Origin: Brachypterus glaber
Taxonomy: Eukaryota > Arthropoda > Insecta > Coleoptera > Kateretidae
Direction: 5' to 3'
NCBI GenBank assembly: GCA_958510825.1
Contig: OY294044.1
Location: 103,454,893 to 103,518,892, forward strand
Length of the DNA: 64,000 nucleotides
Shown: piece by piece, positions 1 through 10,639 of the stretch
Layout of the letters: each line of letters starts with the position of its first letter
How positions within the stretch are numbered: the stretch's first letter is position 1
Notes under the pieces: model-generated
Told to the model about the DNA's origin: nothing
What the model saw: the letters and a program-made list of their open reading frames with translations, nothing else
The model's database searches: none
Made by a program: the position numbers and the translations under genes

Positions 1-5
1 ATTAA

Positions 6-497
6 ACATATATTTGATACTTTTATCTCTTAAAATGTGGGCAGGGGGGCATGGGGCGACATTTTTTTAAATGGAAAGGGGGGTCGTGTGATACATCATT
101 TTAAAGCCTTTAAAATTCTCTATACAACCATACATTTTAAAATTTTTAAACATGATTTTTAAGGTTTCTGTTTTTCAGATTTTTCTGCTAAAAAAATAAA
201 TTTTTAAGTTTTTTTTTGTTAATTTTTATTTATGTCAACTAAAATTAGTTTAAAAGTATAATTTACTTTTTTTCATTATGAGATTAGGCATTTTTAAAAA
301 ATTATTTGGATTTTTTAGAGAAATTTTGACAAAAATACCTATTTTCAACACTAACACAAAATAAAAAAAATACAGTTATTTGGAGAATTATATAAGATTT
401 AAAATGATGTATCACACGACCCACCTTTCCATTAAAAAAAATGTCGCCCCATGCCCCCCTGCCCACATTTTAAAAGCTAAAAGTATCAAATATATGC
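6..497. repeat. Long-TIR foldback element with TTAA target duplication
   Basis: The outer ~105 bp on each side (about 7-112 and 398-496) are near-perfect inverted repeats, containing GGGGGGCATGGGGCGACAT on the left and its complement on the right. TTAA lies immediately outside both ends (2-5 and 498-501), as expected for piggyBac-type insertion. There is no ORF inside. A related half-element is at 39937-40010. The TTAA reading is an inference, because the first TIR base differs between ends. Confidence 0.75.
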
Positions 498-777
498 TTA
501 AAGATAGTTCAAGTTGTCTTATTTAAAAGTTCTAAATTTGAAGCCGATATCTAAACTCGTTCAAAAGTTAAGAGGGGGGGGGTGACTTTTGGACCGCTCT
601 GTATTATTAAAAGATAACTAAAAAACTTGAAAATAAAATATTATAAAAACCGTTCTTTAAACAATCAAAAATTCCAAAACCTTTCTTTTAAAAATCTAGT
701 TCTACCTTTTAGTTATACAATACGTTTAATTAATAGAGTTTTAACTTTAAATACTTGTTTTTTTATATTATTTTATT

Positions 778-940
778 GACTTAGTGCTCTTTACTTGTAA
801 GCCGACCTTAGTTAAATTAAACTACTTCTTTTTTTTTATTTAACTGAAAATGGGACAAAAATTAAAAAAAACAAAAATGAAAGTTAAATTTGTCAATATC
901 TCAAAAGCATGCTTTTTTACTTAGTGCTCTTGTAAGCCGA
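778..940. repeat. Relic of the CGTCGGCTTACAAG MITE family
   Basis: Two truncated ends (TTACTTGTAAGCCGAC near 795-807 and CTTGTAAGCCGACG near 928-941) and the body between them match the right half of the intact element at 40518-40917, including the words TTAAATTTGTCAATATCTCA. The left TIR is lost. It is non-coding. Confidence 0.6.
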
Positions 941-949
941 CGTTATATC

Positions 950-1012
950 CAAGAATTTTTGAAAATTCGAAACTACCGTATAATATTATTCTAGCGCAGG
1001 CGCTGTGAATAA
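950..1012. repeat. Dispersed repeat with AGCGCAGGCGCT box
   Basis: The word ATTCTAGCGCAGGCGCTGTG recurs, with minor changes and in both orientations, near 16975, 18585 and 40175, next to a conserved GAAACTRCCGTA. In three of those loci a GTCT/GACA-type microsatellite lies 50-150 bp away. This is one segment of that repeat family. Confidence 0.6.
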
Positions 1013-1262
1013 TGTATGTAAGAAGATAAGTCTGTATTTTATAATGTTTTTTGATAGAACTGTTGAGGTTATTAGAGGTGGTCAAATTCTTATTTTTTCT
1101 TGACGGAAAGAAGTGAGCGCGAATAATTCCTCCCCCTTCCGTCGGAGACTTTCTTTCGTGCGGAGAACTATAATTAGCTAATTAGAAAAAAAGCATTTCT
1201 GAAGAAAATTTTAAAAAGTCTATAGGCCTAAAATACCTAGAAAACAGAAAAAAAACATTGTT
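1013..1262. other. No identifiable feature
   Basis: AT-rich non-coding sequence. No ORF, splice-bordered exon or repeat shared with the rest of the window was recognised. Confidence 0.4.
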
Positions 1263-1386
1263 AGGGAATGTTCCAGTATTACGTAACGCAAATTTGATCA
1301 TTTTGGACTTTTAACATGGGCGTAACACTCCAAAATGACCCCCACCCCCCATAGGAGAGTTAATTAATACTTGAACGTTCCCTTAT
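1263..1386. repeat. MITE with GGGAACGTTCAAGTATTACG-type TIR
   Basis: Starts GGGAATGTTCCAGTATTACG and ends with the complementary AATACTTGAACGTTCCC. The interior holds CGTAACACTCCAAAATGACC followed by a C-rich run. Other copies are at 11036, 15270, 32788 (partial) and 48899 (partial). It is a short non-autonomous DNA element with no coding capacity. Confidence 0.75.
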
Positions 1387-1731
1387 GCGCTAAAAGAATA
1401 TAATACGGTAGTTTCGAATTTTTCAAAATCGTCAAAAAATGTCATAAACAACATATGCTTAGATATAAATGTGTTTCGTGAAAAAATAAGAAACTTTGAA
1501 AACGTGCGCCTCTCTTACGTTTTTTGTAAGCACTAATTATCCTATGGAATTTTCAGGAAAAATCAAAGTCCAAATGAGATGAAGAACCCTTTTTATTTTT
1601 TTAAGTAGTCCCAAAAAAAAATATGGGAGGTTAATATTTTTAAAAAATCGAAAAAAAGCTGAGGGAAAAGTCGGATTGAAGTATTTTTTTCAGGAAAAAA
1701 TACTTATATAATAATAACTTGGCGTTAATAC
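1387..1731. other. No identifiable gene
   Basis: AT-rich sequence with several A-rich runs. The words near 1590-1690 resemble the A-rich body of the GTCT-linked repeat at 17160-17290, but the match is weak. Confidence 0.35.
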
Positions 1732-2430
1732 AGGGTTATTCAGAAATAAGTTCGAGATATTTAAGAGGTTCTACGTTAAAAAATATGGTACTGAAATGAG
1801 TCCTAAGGGAGCTACGGCTCTTTAAAATTATAATAAAATAAGGTTTTTAATTAATAACTCTTGTACCCTTTAAGCTAAAGCGACGAGCTTTTACATGTAT
1901 ATTAGTATTAATAAGGGCAATAAGTTTATGTTAATTTTTTTTTTTGAGTTTATCCAGAGGCGTGCCTAGACGGACAAAATATGTAAGACGTAACACATTT
2001 TTTCCCAAACTTTTTTATGTATAATTTTTTTGGATTTTTTGTAATAAATAAAGATTCTTTTAGTAAAAATACATAAAAAATGTCATATAGTGTAACACTG
2101 TAGGAATCGTTTTCAAAATAAATGCAATTAAGAGGAAGTAACATTTTGTGCCACTAAAAATGTTACTTTTTAAAAGGCTATATCTCCTTTAATATTAAAT
2201 TTAGGTTTTTTGATGAAGAATACCTTTTTGCTTAGTTTTAAATGAAGAATCGTTCTGCAGCATTAAAATTTTATTAGTGCTTTTTCTGTTTCCGATTCAA
2301 TATGTCCATCTTCGAAGGGCCGCAGCTCCCTTAGGGCTCATTTCGGAACCAACCTTTATAGCAACTTTTTTCATATTTTTTAACATAGAATCACCCCTTA
2401 AATTTCTCGAACTTATTTCTGAATAACCCT
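1732..2430. repeat. TIR element, ends AGGGTTATTCAGAAATAAGT
   Basis: The left end reads AGGGTTATTCAGAAATAAGT and the right end (2411-2430) is its complement. Homology continues inward about 90 bp (TTCGAGAWATTTAAG, then TGAGYCCTAAGGGAGCT). The interior has no convincing ORF. This looks like a ~700-bp DNA transposon derivative; its superfamily is not assigned. Confidence 0.65.
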
Positions 2431-2510
2431 TTATATTGTAAACTTTAAGAAAAATAAAATCATAGTGAATATATGTAACGCTATAGTGTATAATCCTCGT
2501 ATCCACTACA

Positions 2511-2512
<2 letters not shown>

Positions 2513-2586
<74 letters not shown>
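2513..2586. repeat. (TA)n microsatellite
   Basis: About 36 uninterrupted TA dinucleotides. The short ORFs that run across it (YIYI repeats) are artefacts. Confidence 0.98.
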
Positions 2587-2589
<3 letters not shown>

Positions 2590-2917
2590 CATTGAAGCAA
2601 ACATGTGAGCAAAATTTTAAACTTCTCATTAGTTAAAGATGTATTCTATGTAGACGTCGTTTGGACTTTTTTTTGGGAAAATGCCAGCAGCAATTTGGTC
2701 AGTGTTTTCGCATGTTTTCACTTGCAGAAAGCTTGATATTAGGTTTACATTTAATTAATTTAGTAAATTTGGCAGAAACTTCACAAAAACTTGTTACACT
2801 AAGATAAACACGAATTTGTTTAATTGAAAATGCTTTGGAAACTTCTAAGAATAGAATTTACACTAATATGCTGTTAATAATTACATGTACGCTGTATATA
2901 ATACAGTAAAATACAAC

Positions 2918-3057
2918 AATAGTATATTATTTACCAAGTGAGAGAAGTTTAACATTTTTGACCTGCGTCAAATTGCGGGATGGATGCGCTAGCGCGAAGA
3001 CCGCAAGATGCGGTCTAAAATGTTAAATCTTTCCTCACGTGGAAAATATAGCATTTT
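2918..3057. repeat. Hairpin element E (A-G mismatch family)
   Basis: The left arm begins AATAGTATATTATTTACC; the right arm is complementary and ends in TATAGCATTTTTTT. The apex is GCGCTAGCGC. Near the base, CCAAGTGAG on the left faces a strand whose complement reads CCACGTGAG, which leaves a single A-G mismatch shared with six other hairpins in the window. It is non-coding. Confidence 0.7.
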
Positions 3058-4015
3058 TTTCACTACCAGTAAAATTAATTAGCTACTTATTTATTTTACT
3101 AAAATTTAATGAAAAAGCTACTTTCTTTAGTTAATTTTTCTTCAAGTTCTTCCCTTTTCAATACAACTCTGCCTACTGATTTTAATGAAACGGAAAACCC
3201 CACATCTTTAATACAAATTCACCTCATACAGAATACTGAGAAACTTTAACATATAATAATCTAACAGTAAAAAAGAGAAATAAATATACCAATAACATCA
3301 CCTGCTCATATAAATATGTCTTGCCGAAATTGTACAACTAACTATAATTTTTATAAGTAGTTTATAAAATTACTAATTACTTTTGTTAAATTTTGCTAAT
3401 AAATATGTCATTTTAAAAAATAAACAATTTTATTTTAAGGTTATATCAACAAAAGACCAGAATATTTGATTAACGTCTACGTCTCACATTCAACTCGGTC
3501 TTTCGCGCTGTTGCTCAATTGTGCAATTTAATTTATCTTTGGTTTTTGGTTGTTTTGGTGTTTTTTTTGGTTATTGGTTGTTTTGGTTTTTTTTTGCAAA
3601 AAGTTGCGCAAATTTTTTGTTGGCAGCAATATTTATAAATATCCTTTTTATAGAGGAAAATATTGTTTTATTTACAAGGGACTGCTAGCAGTATTTCGTT
3701 TAGGGTACAGTTTTACGAGTTCGTGACCCTGGTATTTGTAGTAATCCTCGCCCATTTCGAAACTAATGGATTTGTAATTTACCCTAAATTTGGAAAAAAA
3801 TTAATGCATCCATTAAAGAGCTAATTGACGCTAAAAGTTAAATTCAAGGATACAATTTTATCATCCTCGTTATAAGGATTATATGGACATTGTTTCCAAA
3901 CAAGAACGTAAAGTACATTTTACGTCATTTGAAGAAATAAATATAAAATGGTATGCGAAAAAATAAAAAAATTAAAGAAATATTATTAATAATATTTCCT
4001 ACAGGATGCTTCTTG
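3058..4015. other. No identifiable gene; TTGGTTGTTTTGG-rich patch
   Basis: AT-rich sequence without ORFs. A degenerate short tandem patch (TGGTTGTTTTGGT-like) covers about 3538-3590. No exon or repeat end was recognised elsewhere. Confidence 0.35.
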
Positions 4016-4017
4016 AA

Positions 4018-4340
4018 ATTTATTTAGGGTTATTTGTGATAAAATCTCGGAAATGAATGATGTAATGTTTTTGTTTAATTTGTTTGTTTTAATGCATATT
4101 TAATAATTTAGGTAAGTTTTTAATTTATTAATTTCTTTTATTTTTGTTTATATACATTTTTTTTCAAAAAAATCAGTTTATAGTGTCCAAGTTATGTCCA
4201 AAAAGTTTTATAATTTTTATGTCATTTTAGCCCTGAAGAAGCCTAAATATTAGGTGAAACGTTGGCATGATTATGTAATGCAATAAAATTTTTATTTGCT
4301 TCATTTCGGAGTGTTTATCACAAATATCCCAAAAGAAATA
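4018..4340 (+). repeat. Penelope-like terminal-repeat relic
   Basis: The two ends are inverted repeats (TTATTTGTGATAAAATCTCG near 4028 against GTGTTTATCACAAATATCC near 4310). Inside lies a CTGAAGA...GAAACGTT motif (separate entry) as found in terminal repeats of Penelope-like elements. No RT sequence remains here. Confidence 0.5.
4222..4269 (+). ncRNA. Hammerhead-ribozyme-like motif
   Basis: Core CTGAAGA (4233-4239) and GAAAC (4256-4260), followed by GTT as the expected cleavage triplet. Stem II is CCTAA/TTAGG with loop ATA. Stem I is GCC/GGC flush to the core plus an outer TCAT/ATGA helix. One extra base lies between the CTGAAGA box and stem II, unlike the textbook core, so activity is uncertain. 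Terminal repeats of Penelope-like elements are known to carry such motifs. Confidence 0.45.
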
Positions 4341-5001
4341 TTATTGTAATCCTAGATGAGCCGCGGGAAAAAGGTTGTTTTCCGGGTCGAGAGCAGATAT
4401 ATACAGGCGAGACCTGTCGAGCCTGACCACGTTTCGACACTTAGAAAACCACCTTTTCGGTGTGAATTACATATTGTTGTTTTATTCCACACAAAAAGTA
4501 GTATAAAAAGAACAAAATGTTCAAGTTATAAAAAAAGTTAGGTACCAGATCAATAATTTGGCAGATTTGTCAAGGAATTAATTACAAGTTGTCATCAACT
4601 AAAAATACTATAAATAAGTAGTAATATTAAAATATTTCATAACTAAATTATTGTTTAATAAAATTAAATTAAATAACCCAAAATACTAAAAAAAAGGTTT
4701 TTCTAACTAAAAATTGAGTTAAACATTTTGCGCCATCTGTTGATAGATTCTGAAAACTATTTTTAATTCAAGAATAATTCTCAAAATTATTTCTCACAGA
4801 AACTACATTTTCACTTTTGAAATTGACATGGAGTCACTCTAAGTAATACTAAAAAATATCTAAATTTTTTCATGAGTTTATATAAGATTTCTAAAATGAT
4901 AAGTAGGTCAATAGTTAAATTTATTTAACAAGGCTTTTATCGCAAAATATTTCTAAAGACACCGACTATATTTAATTACCCCGACAAAAGAGTTCCAGTC
5001 T
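4341..5001. other. No identifiable feature
   Basis: A short open frame at 4356-4541 shows no recognisable domain. The rest is AT-rich non-coding DNA up to the SINE target site. Confidence 0.35.
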
Positions 5002-5008
5002 CATTAAT

Positions 5009-5286
5009 GGGAGGCATAGCGTAGTGGCTAGCGCGTACGCATAGCAAGTCTACTATCGTGAGTTCGATTCTCACTGGCGCCGATTTGCTTTTTTCAGTTA
5101 ATTAATAATTGAAATTTGGCGAAGGCGATAAGTGAAACGGACACTCCCTAGAAACTGGTTCGAAAGTCAGTATAAGCCGGTGGTTCCCTCTACTACTAGC
5201 CCACACAAGTCCTGGACTTAGGGGATGCTTAATTAAGTAGAATAGTAAGAGGTTAAACAAACATGTAATGTAATGTATAAAAAAAA
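5009..5286 (+). mobile_element. tRNA-derived SINE, copy 1 (head type 1)
   Basis: Box A is TAGCGTAGTGGC and box B is AGTTCGATTCTC, the internal RNA polymerase III promoter of a tRNA-like head (5009-5082). A unique body follows (AATTGAAATTTGGCGAAGGC to TAATTAAGTAGAATAGT) and a tail with GTAATG units. A 7-bp target duplication CATTAAT flanks it (5002-5008 and 5287-5293). The same body occurs at 16.1, 17.7, 19.1 and 54.5 kb. It does not encode protein and would depend on a LINE for mobility. Confidence 0.88.
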
Positions 5287-5293
5287 CATTAAT

Positions 5294-5925
5294 TCGCAAG
5301 CTAATTACTATTCCTGACATCTGAAACGATCATTTTAACCATAAATTATATTTGTTTATAAACTTATATCTGTGAGTCAACTTTTAAGTTATAGCGAGAA
5401 GGGTCACCGAAAAGGGTCCGATCTAATGTATAACCAGCCGGACTTTGCCGAAGCAAATCTCGTGAAGGCAGAATGTATTTGCGCTATGATTAAAGCAATA
5501 TTATTTTAAAAATTTTAACACCATATAAAATATGCGGATCATAACAGCTAAAACACCCTGCAGCTATAACATATTTTCATACAGAAATACCATACATATA
5601 TTTATGTGACCTATACATATATTTATGTTACCCATAGGTAAAATATGTTAATTTTGTCCTGTTATACCAGACCGAAATCGTAGTTTTCGTATTTGGCTCA
5701 GGGCTGCTTTAATAGTGAATTTACTATTGAAGTAGGAACATCTTTGTTAAGATTCCAAACAATACCGACAAGTAAGGTTTAAGGAAATAGTTGTTGATTT
5801 TCAATTAAATTTTATTATTTCGGTTTGAAAGTTTATTCTACACTCACAAAACTATTTAGAAAAATTAGAACAATTTAGAAACAATTTTAAACAATTAGAA
5901 ATCTGCTTTTCTCTATTTCTGTCTG
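5294..5925. other. No identifiable gene
   Basis: AT-rich sequence. ATATTTATGTNACC is repeated at about 5598 and 5620. No exon-like segment was seen. Confidence 0.35.
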
Positions 5926-6030
5926 CCCATATTTCGTCTGGCTTTTTGTCTGTCTTTCTATCTGTCTTTTTGTCTATATTTTTGTCTGTCTTTTTGTCTG
6001 TATTTTTGTCTGTCTTTCTTTCTTTTTACC
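5926..6030 (+). repeat. Degenerate GTCT/GTCTTTTT microsatellite
   Basis: Repeated TTTTTGTCTGTC and TTTCTATCTGTC units. The same low-complexity theme returns on the far side of the TTTCGCGGTAA arrays at 6850-7430. Confidence 0.8.
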
Positions 6031-6034
6031 TCGA

Positions 6035-6840
6035 AACTTTTACCGCGAAAGCATTTACCGCGCAATGATTTAACTGCGGCAGGTTTCACTGCGAAAATGT
6101 AATTACCGCGAAAAATTATTGCCGCGAAAACATTTAGTCCAAACGAAATTATTATCGCGACTATAAAAATCGCGCATACTTTTACGTCGTAATAATATAA
6201 TCGCGCATACTTTTGCAGCGCAATAATATAATCACGCTTAAATTTTAATTTAAAAAAATAACCTTAAAATATATACATTATTATTATTTTTTTAATGAAA
6301 CGCTTATTTTATAGTCATAATTTTATTTTTATTTTTTATCAAAAACAAAACCAACCAAACCAAACAATTAAATCATATTTATGTTTTTTAAAATACTAAA
6401 CTTATAACACCAATATAAAGAAATTGGTTATATAATATTATATTTATTATAATATAATCATAATTTTACTCACATATATTTTTAAAAAGCAAACCAAACA
6501 ATTTAGTTATATTTAAATGTTTTTAATTCTGCAATTATAAAACTAAATTAAACAAAACCGGATTTTTATAATTTAAAATTAGACGCGGAATTTGCTTTGT
6601 GCGTTAAATATTTTCGGGGCTATTACTTTCGCTATATATTTTTCGCGGTAATTGCATTTTGCTATTAAAACTTCTCGTGGTAATAGTTTTCGCTATTTTT
6701 ATTTCGCTTTTATATTTTTTCGCGTTAAACGTTCATTGCTGTTAATCCTTTGCGCAGAAAAAAACATTTCGCGATAATATTTTCGACGAAATATTTTCGC
6801 GATATTTTATTTCGCGGTAAATTTTTCGAAGAAGGCTCCC
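6035..6840. repeat. Divergent arrays of a TTTCGCGGTAA-like motif around an AT-rich core
   Basis: On the left (6035-6240) the motif appears about a dozen times as TTACCGCGAAA or decayed forms. On the right (6588-6840) it appears more than a dozen times in the opposite orientation (TTTCGCGGTAA, TTTCGCGATAT and variants). Spacing is roughly 15-20 bp. The centre (6241-6587) is AT-rich with no motif. There is no ORF. This resembles a very degenerate minisatellite folded back on itself; its function is unknown. Confidence 0.65.
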
Positions 6841-7435
6841 GTTTCCCTTTCTTTCTGTCTTTCTGCCTGTCTTTCTGTCTGTATTTCTGTCTGTCTTTCT
6901 GTCTGTCTTTCTGTCTATCTTTCTGTCTGTCTTTTTGTCTGTCTTTTTGTCTGTCTTCTGTCTGTCTTTCTGTCTGTCTGTCTGTCTTTCTGTCTGTCTT
7001 TCTGTCTGTCTTTCTGTCTGTCTTTCTGTCTGTCTTTCTATCTGTCTTTCTGTCTGTCTTTCTGTCTGTCTTTCTGTCTGTCTTTCTGTCTCTCTTTCTG
7101 ACTGTCTTTCTGTCTGTCTTTCTGTCTGTATTTCTGTCTGTCTTTCTGTCTGTCTTTCTGTCTGTATTTTCGCGATATTTTATTTCGCGGTAAATTTTTC
7201 GAAGAAGGCTCCCGTTCCCCTTTCTTTCTGTCTTTCTGCCTGTCTTTCTGTCTGTATTTCTGTCTGTCTTTCTGTCTGTCTTTCTGTCTTTCTGTCTGTC
7301 TTTCTGTCTGTCTTTTTGTCTGTCTTTTTGTCTGTCTTCTGTCTGTCTTTCTGTCTGTCTTTCTGTCTGTCTTTCTGTCTGTCTTTCTTTCTGTCTTTCT
7401 GTCTGCCTTTCTGTCCGTCTAACTGTCCTTTTAAT
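6798..7435 (+). repeat. Tandem ~373-bp duplication filled with GTCTTTCT microsatellite
   Basis: TTCGCGATATTTTATTTCGC through AAGAAGGCTCCCGTT and the following GTCTTTCTGTC repeats occur at about 6798 and again about 373 bp later. The long open frames in this block (CLSV and FLSV repeats on one strand, RQKD-like on the other) are products of the repeat, not genes. Confidence 0.85.
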
Positions 7436-7439
7436 CCTT

Positions 7440-8110
7440 GAACATACACGATAATTCTAGATAAAATGTTGTTTACGTCCTTTTTCCAGAACACTCGTCT
7501 CTACCCCATTACTGGTATAAATGTCATATTTGTAGTAGATTATTTACTTTATGTGCGCATAAAGTTTCAATTGTGATAGCTTTAATCTTTTATGGCCATT
7601 TGATTGCAACTGTAAATAAATTTATTATTTTATTGTCTTTTTGCGCAATGTCGCTCAAACTACGTCTCGTTAACGTTTGGCTATTTAACCCTTTTCGGCT
7701 TAATGGTGTACTCTAAAACCTTTTTTGACGAATAAATAACGGGAGATGAAAAATCACATCCATCTGTTAAACAATTCTTATTTTACTATGCGTCTGACAG
7801 TGGGCTAGAACATGTTAGTCCACTTTTTTGCCAACTCAATTTTTTTATAAACTTTTTGTTTATGACGAGTCTATCAATTTAAAACTAAAAGTAAAAAAAA
7901 TATTGTGTTAATTTTTGTGCAAAGTCCAAATGTGCAAAAAAATAAATTTAAATAATATTTTGTATGTCAAAAAATAAGAAAAAACAGTTGGTATAAACTT
8001 TTGTGTCAAATTGACTCCCTTTTAAGGGGTAATTTTTACAATATTTCTCACTTCATAACACAGGAACGGTTTAATATAGCATATCTTGATCTTATGTATT
8101 TGGATTGCAC
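7440..8110. other. No identifiable feature
   Basis: AT-rich non-coding sequence between the microsatellite and a small hairpin. No ORF longer than about 50 codons has recognisable content. Confidence 0.35.
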
Positions 8111-8111
8111 A

Positions 8112-8193
8112 TTTTTGTGACCCTGCACAAAGAAACCCATAAAAAAGTTCAATTTGGCACGCCAACTGGGTTTCTTTGTTCAGGGTCACAAAT
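8112..8193. repeat. 82-bp hairpin, arms TTGTGACCCTG...
   Basis: TTTTGTGACCCTGCACAAAG is matched by the complement CTTTGTTCAGGGTCACAAAT; arms are about 28 bp, including AAACCCA/TGGGTTT. The loop is about 25 bp. It is probably a tiny MITE. Confidence 0.7.
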
Positions 8194-8270
8194 TATAAAG
8201 TGAACAACATTTTTTGGATGTGAAAATTTCGTTTTATTTTTAATACTCAATTTTATTCGTTAATATTTTT

Positions 8271-10136
8271 TATTTAATTCGCCGCCATTTTTATTTAATA
8301 CTTTACTTGTGATATTAAATACTACAGTGTGTGTATTGTATACAATATGTTATCATACTAACATGGAAAACGTGCTGGTACATTTGGATCCCCACGCAAC
8401 ATGTGTTTATTACCCAGTCCGCAGAACCTCGTCAAAATGACGTCATAATCAGGTGACTTATCTCCAGATATGACGTGACTATATAACGACAATATGACGT
8501 GAAAATTACCTCCTAATGTCATAGACCGATGACGTGATATATCTGACGTAATTTTTACGTCATTATTATGACGTTAATTTCACGTCTTAAAATATTTTTT
8601 ATTTACCCAGAAAACCACTGAATATTATTGTGTAAGTGTATATATTGACCCGAGTATTGACCACACTATGATAACAATGTTACATGATCTAATATAGATG
8701 TAAACTAAATCTAAATTCTACAGAGATATCACTTGGTATGGAATCAGTAACCAAACTTCTTGACTATTTTAAAATGGCTTTTACTTCTTTTACCTCTTCG
8801 CTTAATTTTCGCACTTCTTTATAGATATCCCCTAAACCTAAAATAATAAAAAAATTATTATGTTATAACTGTCTAATTAAATTAATATAGTGTAAAATAC
8901 CCATAAAAATAGGCCCTAGAACGGCAATAAACCATTACAATTTCAATAAAAAAAATAATAAGTTATTTCAATATTTAGGGTGTCCCCAGTTCGCAACTAT
9001 CATAGTCATAGTTCTTCTAGGTACTTACCCACGAAAATATAAGGAAAATCCCCGGAAAAACCAAAAACAAACAAAAGAAAAACTCAAAACAATCACGTAG
9101 AGCTAGCGTCCGTGTTGCTGACAATATTCAAGATGGACGTGTAATGCGCGCGCAGCCAAAAATAAGAGCGCGAAATTTAAACTATACATAGTCGAAATTA
9201 ATTTTGACACATAAGAAAAAAAAATATGCATACACAAATTGTAGTTTAGGTAGCTACGTAAAATATAAAAAAAGTGTAAGTACCATATGCGTCTGAGTAA
9301 AGGGAGTTACTTAAAAAATAAACGATATTTTATTGTTGATGATAGATTTTTTTTACTTACCATACCATAATAACTAAGAAAATGCTTTCCGAGTACTACC
9401 TATTGCAGACTATACGACTCGTTGGTGTTAGTTATAGTTTTTTAATAAAAGTATAATATATTATATCACCAAGAAAAGTCGGCAATATGACGTGATTAAA
9501 TGACGTCGGAAATTCGTCAATTTACTGACGTCAAAATGTCGTCGATCATTGGTCGACTGACGTCTATTGACCAGTAATCACCAGATTTTGACGTCATGTT
9601 GACGTGCCTCTGCGGACTGGGTAATACTGTAACATTTGGAAAATTATATCACAGTTATAGTTTGGTATACTTTAAGTTGTAGTTGTATTGTTATTGATCT
9701 ATTTTAAAGTATGTTACAGTATTTAGTAAAATAACAATCGGTAAATAATACCAAAATTTTGATTAGTAATAATACAAAGAAAAGTAAAAAAAGGATTGAT
9801 TATTTTATCAGTGTGTAATTGTGTTTGGTTGCAATATTTATATTATTACTAATCAAAATTTTGGTATTATTTACCGATTGTTAATTTTTCTGTATACTGT
9901 AACATACTTAACAAAAACTCGAAATATACCATACTATAAGTGTGGTATGCTTTACCATATGTTACAGTAATTTTTACTATAACAAGCTAGTATTAATAAA
10001 CACATGTTGCGTGGGGATCCAAATGTACCAGCACGTTGTGATGTGGTAGTATGACAACATATTGTATATAATACACACATTGTAGTATTTAATATCACAA
10101 GTAAAGTATTAAATACAAATGGTGGCGATATAAATA
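8271..10136. repeat. Fully palindromic foldback element, split by a nested transposon
   Basis: Outer arms 8271-8411 and 9998-10136 match as inverted repeats (TGGATCCCCACGCAACATGT against its complement). The palindrome resumes at 9624 and runs through ACTGTAACATA and TAATACCAAAATTTTGATTA words to an apex near 9808. With the nested element at 8413-9621 removed, the host is about 650 bp and palindromic end to end. Confidence 0.75.
8413..9621. repeat. TA-target TIR element with TGACGT motif clusters
   Basis: Ends CCCAGTCCGCAGA and its complement TCTGCGGACTGGG, with TA on both sides (8411-8412 and 9622-9623). Both subterminal regions are crowded with TGACGT or ACGTCA, at least a dozen copies in 8430-8590 and 9480-9605. 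The interior lacks a transposase frame. It is inserted into the left arm of the larger palindrome. Confidence 0.75.
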
Positions 10137-10162
10137 ACAAATATGTATTTACAAATAAAAAT

Positions 10163-10391
10163 TATGGCCTGTTTCATTACATTACATGTTTCAGGCAAGA
10201 TAGTAAATTAAAAATCGCACAGTGAATATTTTCAAAACAGATTCGAATATTGAATGTGCGAATATACTGCCTAGTTTATTTCATAAAACATAACTATATT
10301 CTATACAGAAACATATACTATTCAAACCTGTTGTAAAAATATTTACTGTGCGATTTTTAATTTACAATCTTGCTTGAAAAAACAGACCATA
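10163..10391 (+). repeat. MITE with TATGGTCTGTTTTTTCAAGC TIR, copy 1
   Basis: TIRs of about 55 bp; both ends carry the word AAATTAAAAATCGCACAG or its complement. The interior contains GATTCGAATATT. A second copy in opposite orientation starts 36 bp later. Confidence 0.8.
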
Positions 10392-10426
10392 GTATTAAAA
10401 TGACAATGACATTTTCTGAATGTATT

Positions 10427-10630
10427 TATGGTCTGTTTTTTCAAGCAAGACAGTAAATTAAAAATCGCACAGTAAATATTTTTACAACAGGTTTGAATAT
10501 TATATGTTTGTATATAGGATGTAGTTATGTTTTATAAAATAAACTACGCAGTATATTCGCACATTAAATATTCGAATCTGTTCACTGCGCGATTTTTAAT
10601 TTACTATATCTCTTGAAAAAACAGACCATA
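10427..10630 (-). repeat. MITE with TATGGTCTGTTTTTTCAAGC TIR, copy 2 (inverted)
   Basis: Same family as the element just upstream. Its interior is the reverse complement of copy 1 (CAGATTCGAATATT on the minus strand). The pair therefore forms one large imperfect palindrome of about 470 bp. Confidence 0.8.
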
Positions 10631-10639
10631 GATCCTAGA

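Noticed and set aside
5009..5085. Functional tRNA gene
   Set aside because: A and B boxes are present, but the acceptor and anticodon arms do not pair properly and the unit continues into a repeated body; it is a SINE head.
6750..7494. Cys/Leu/Ser-rich and Arg/Gln/Lys-rich frames
   Set aside because: These are products of the GTCTTTCT microsatellite in different frames.
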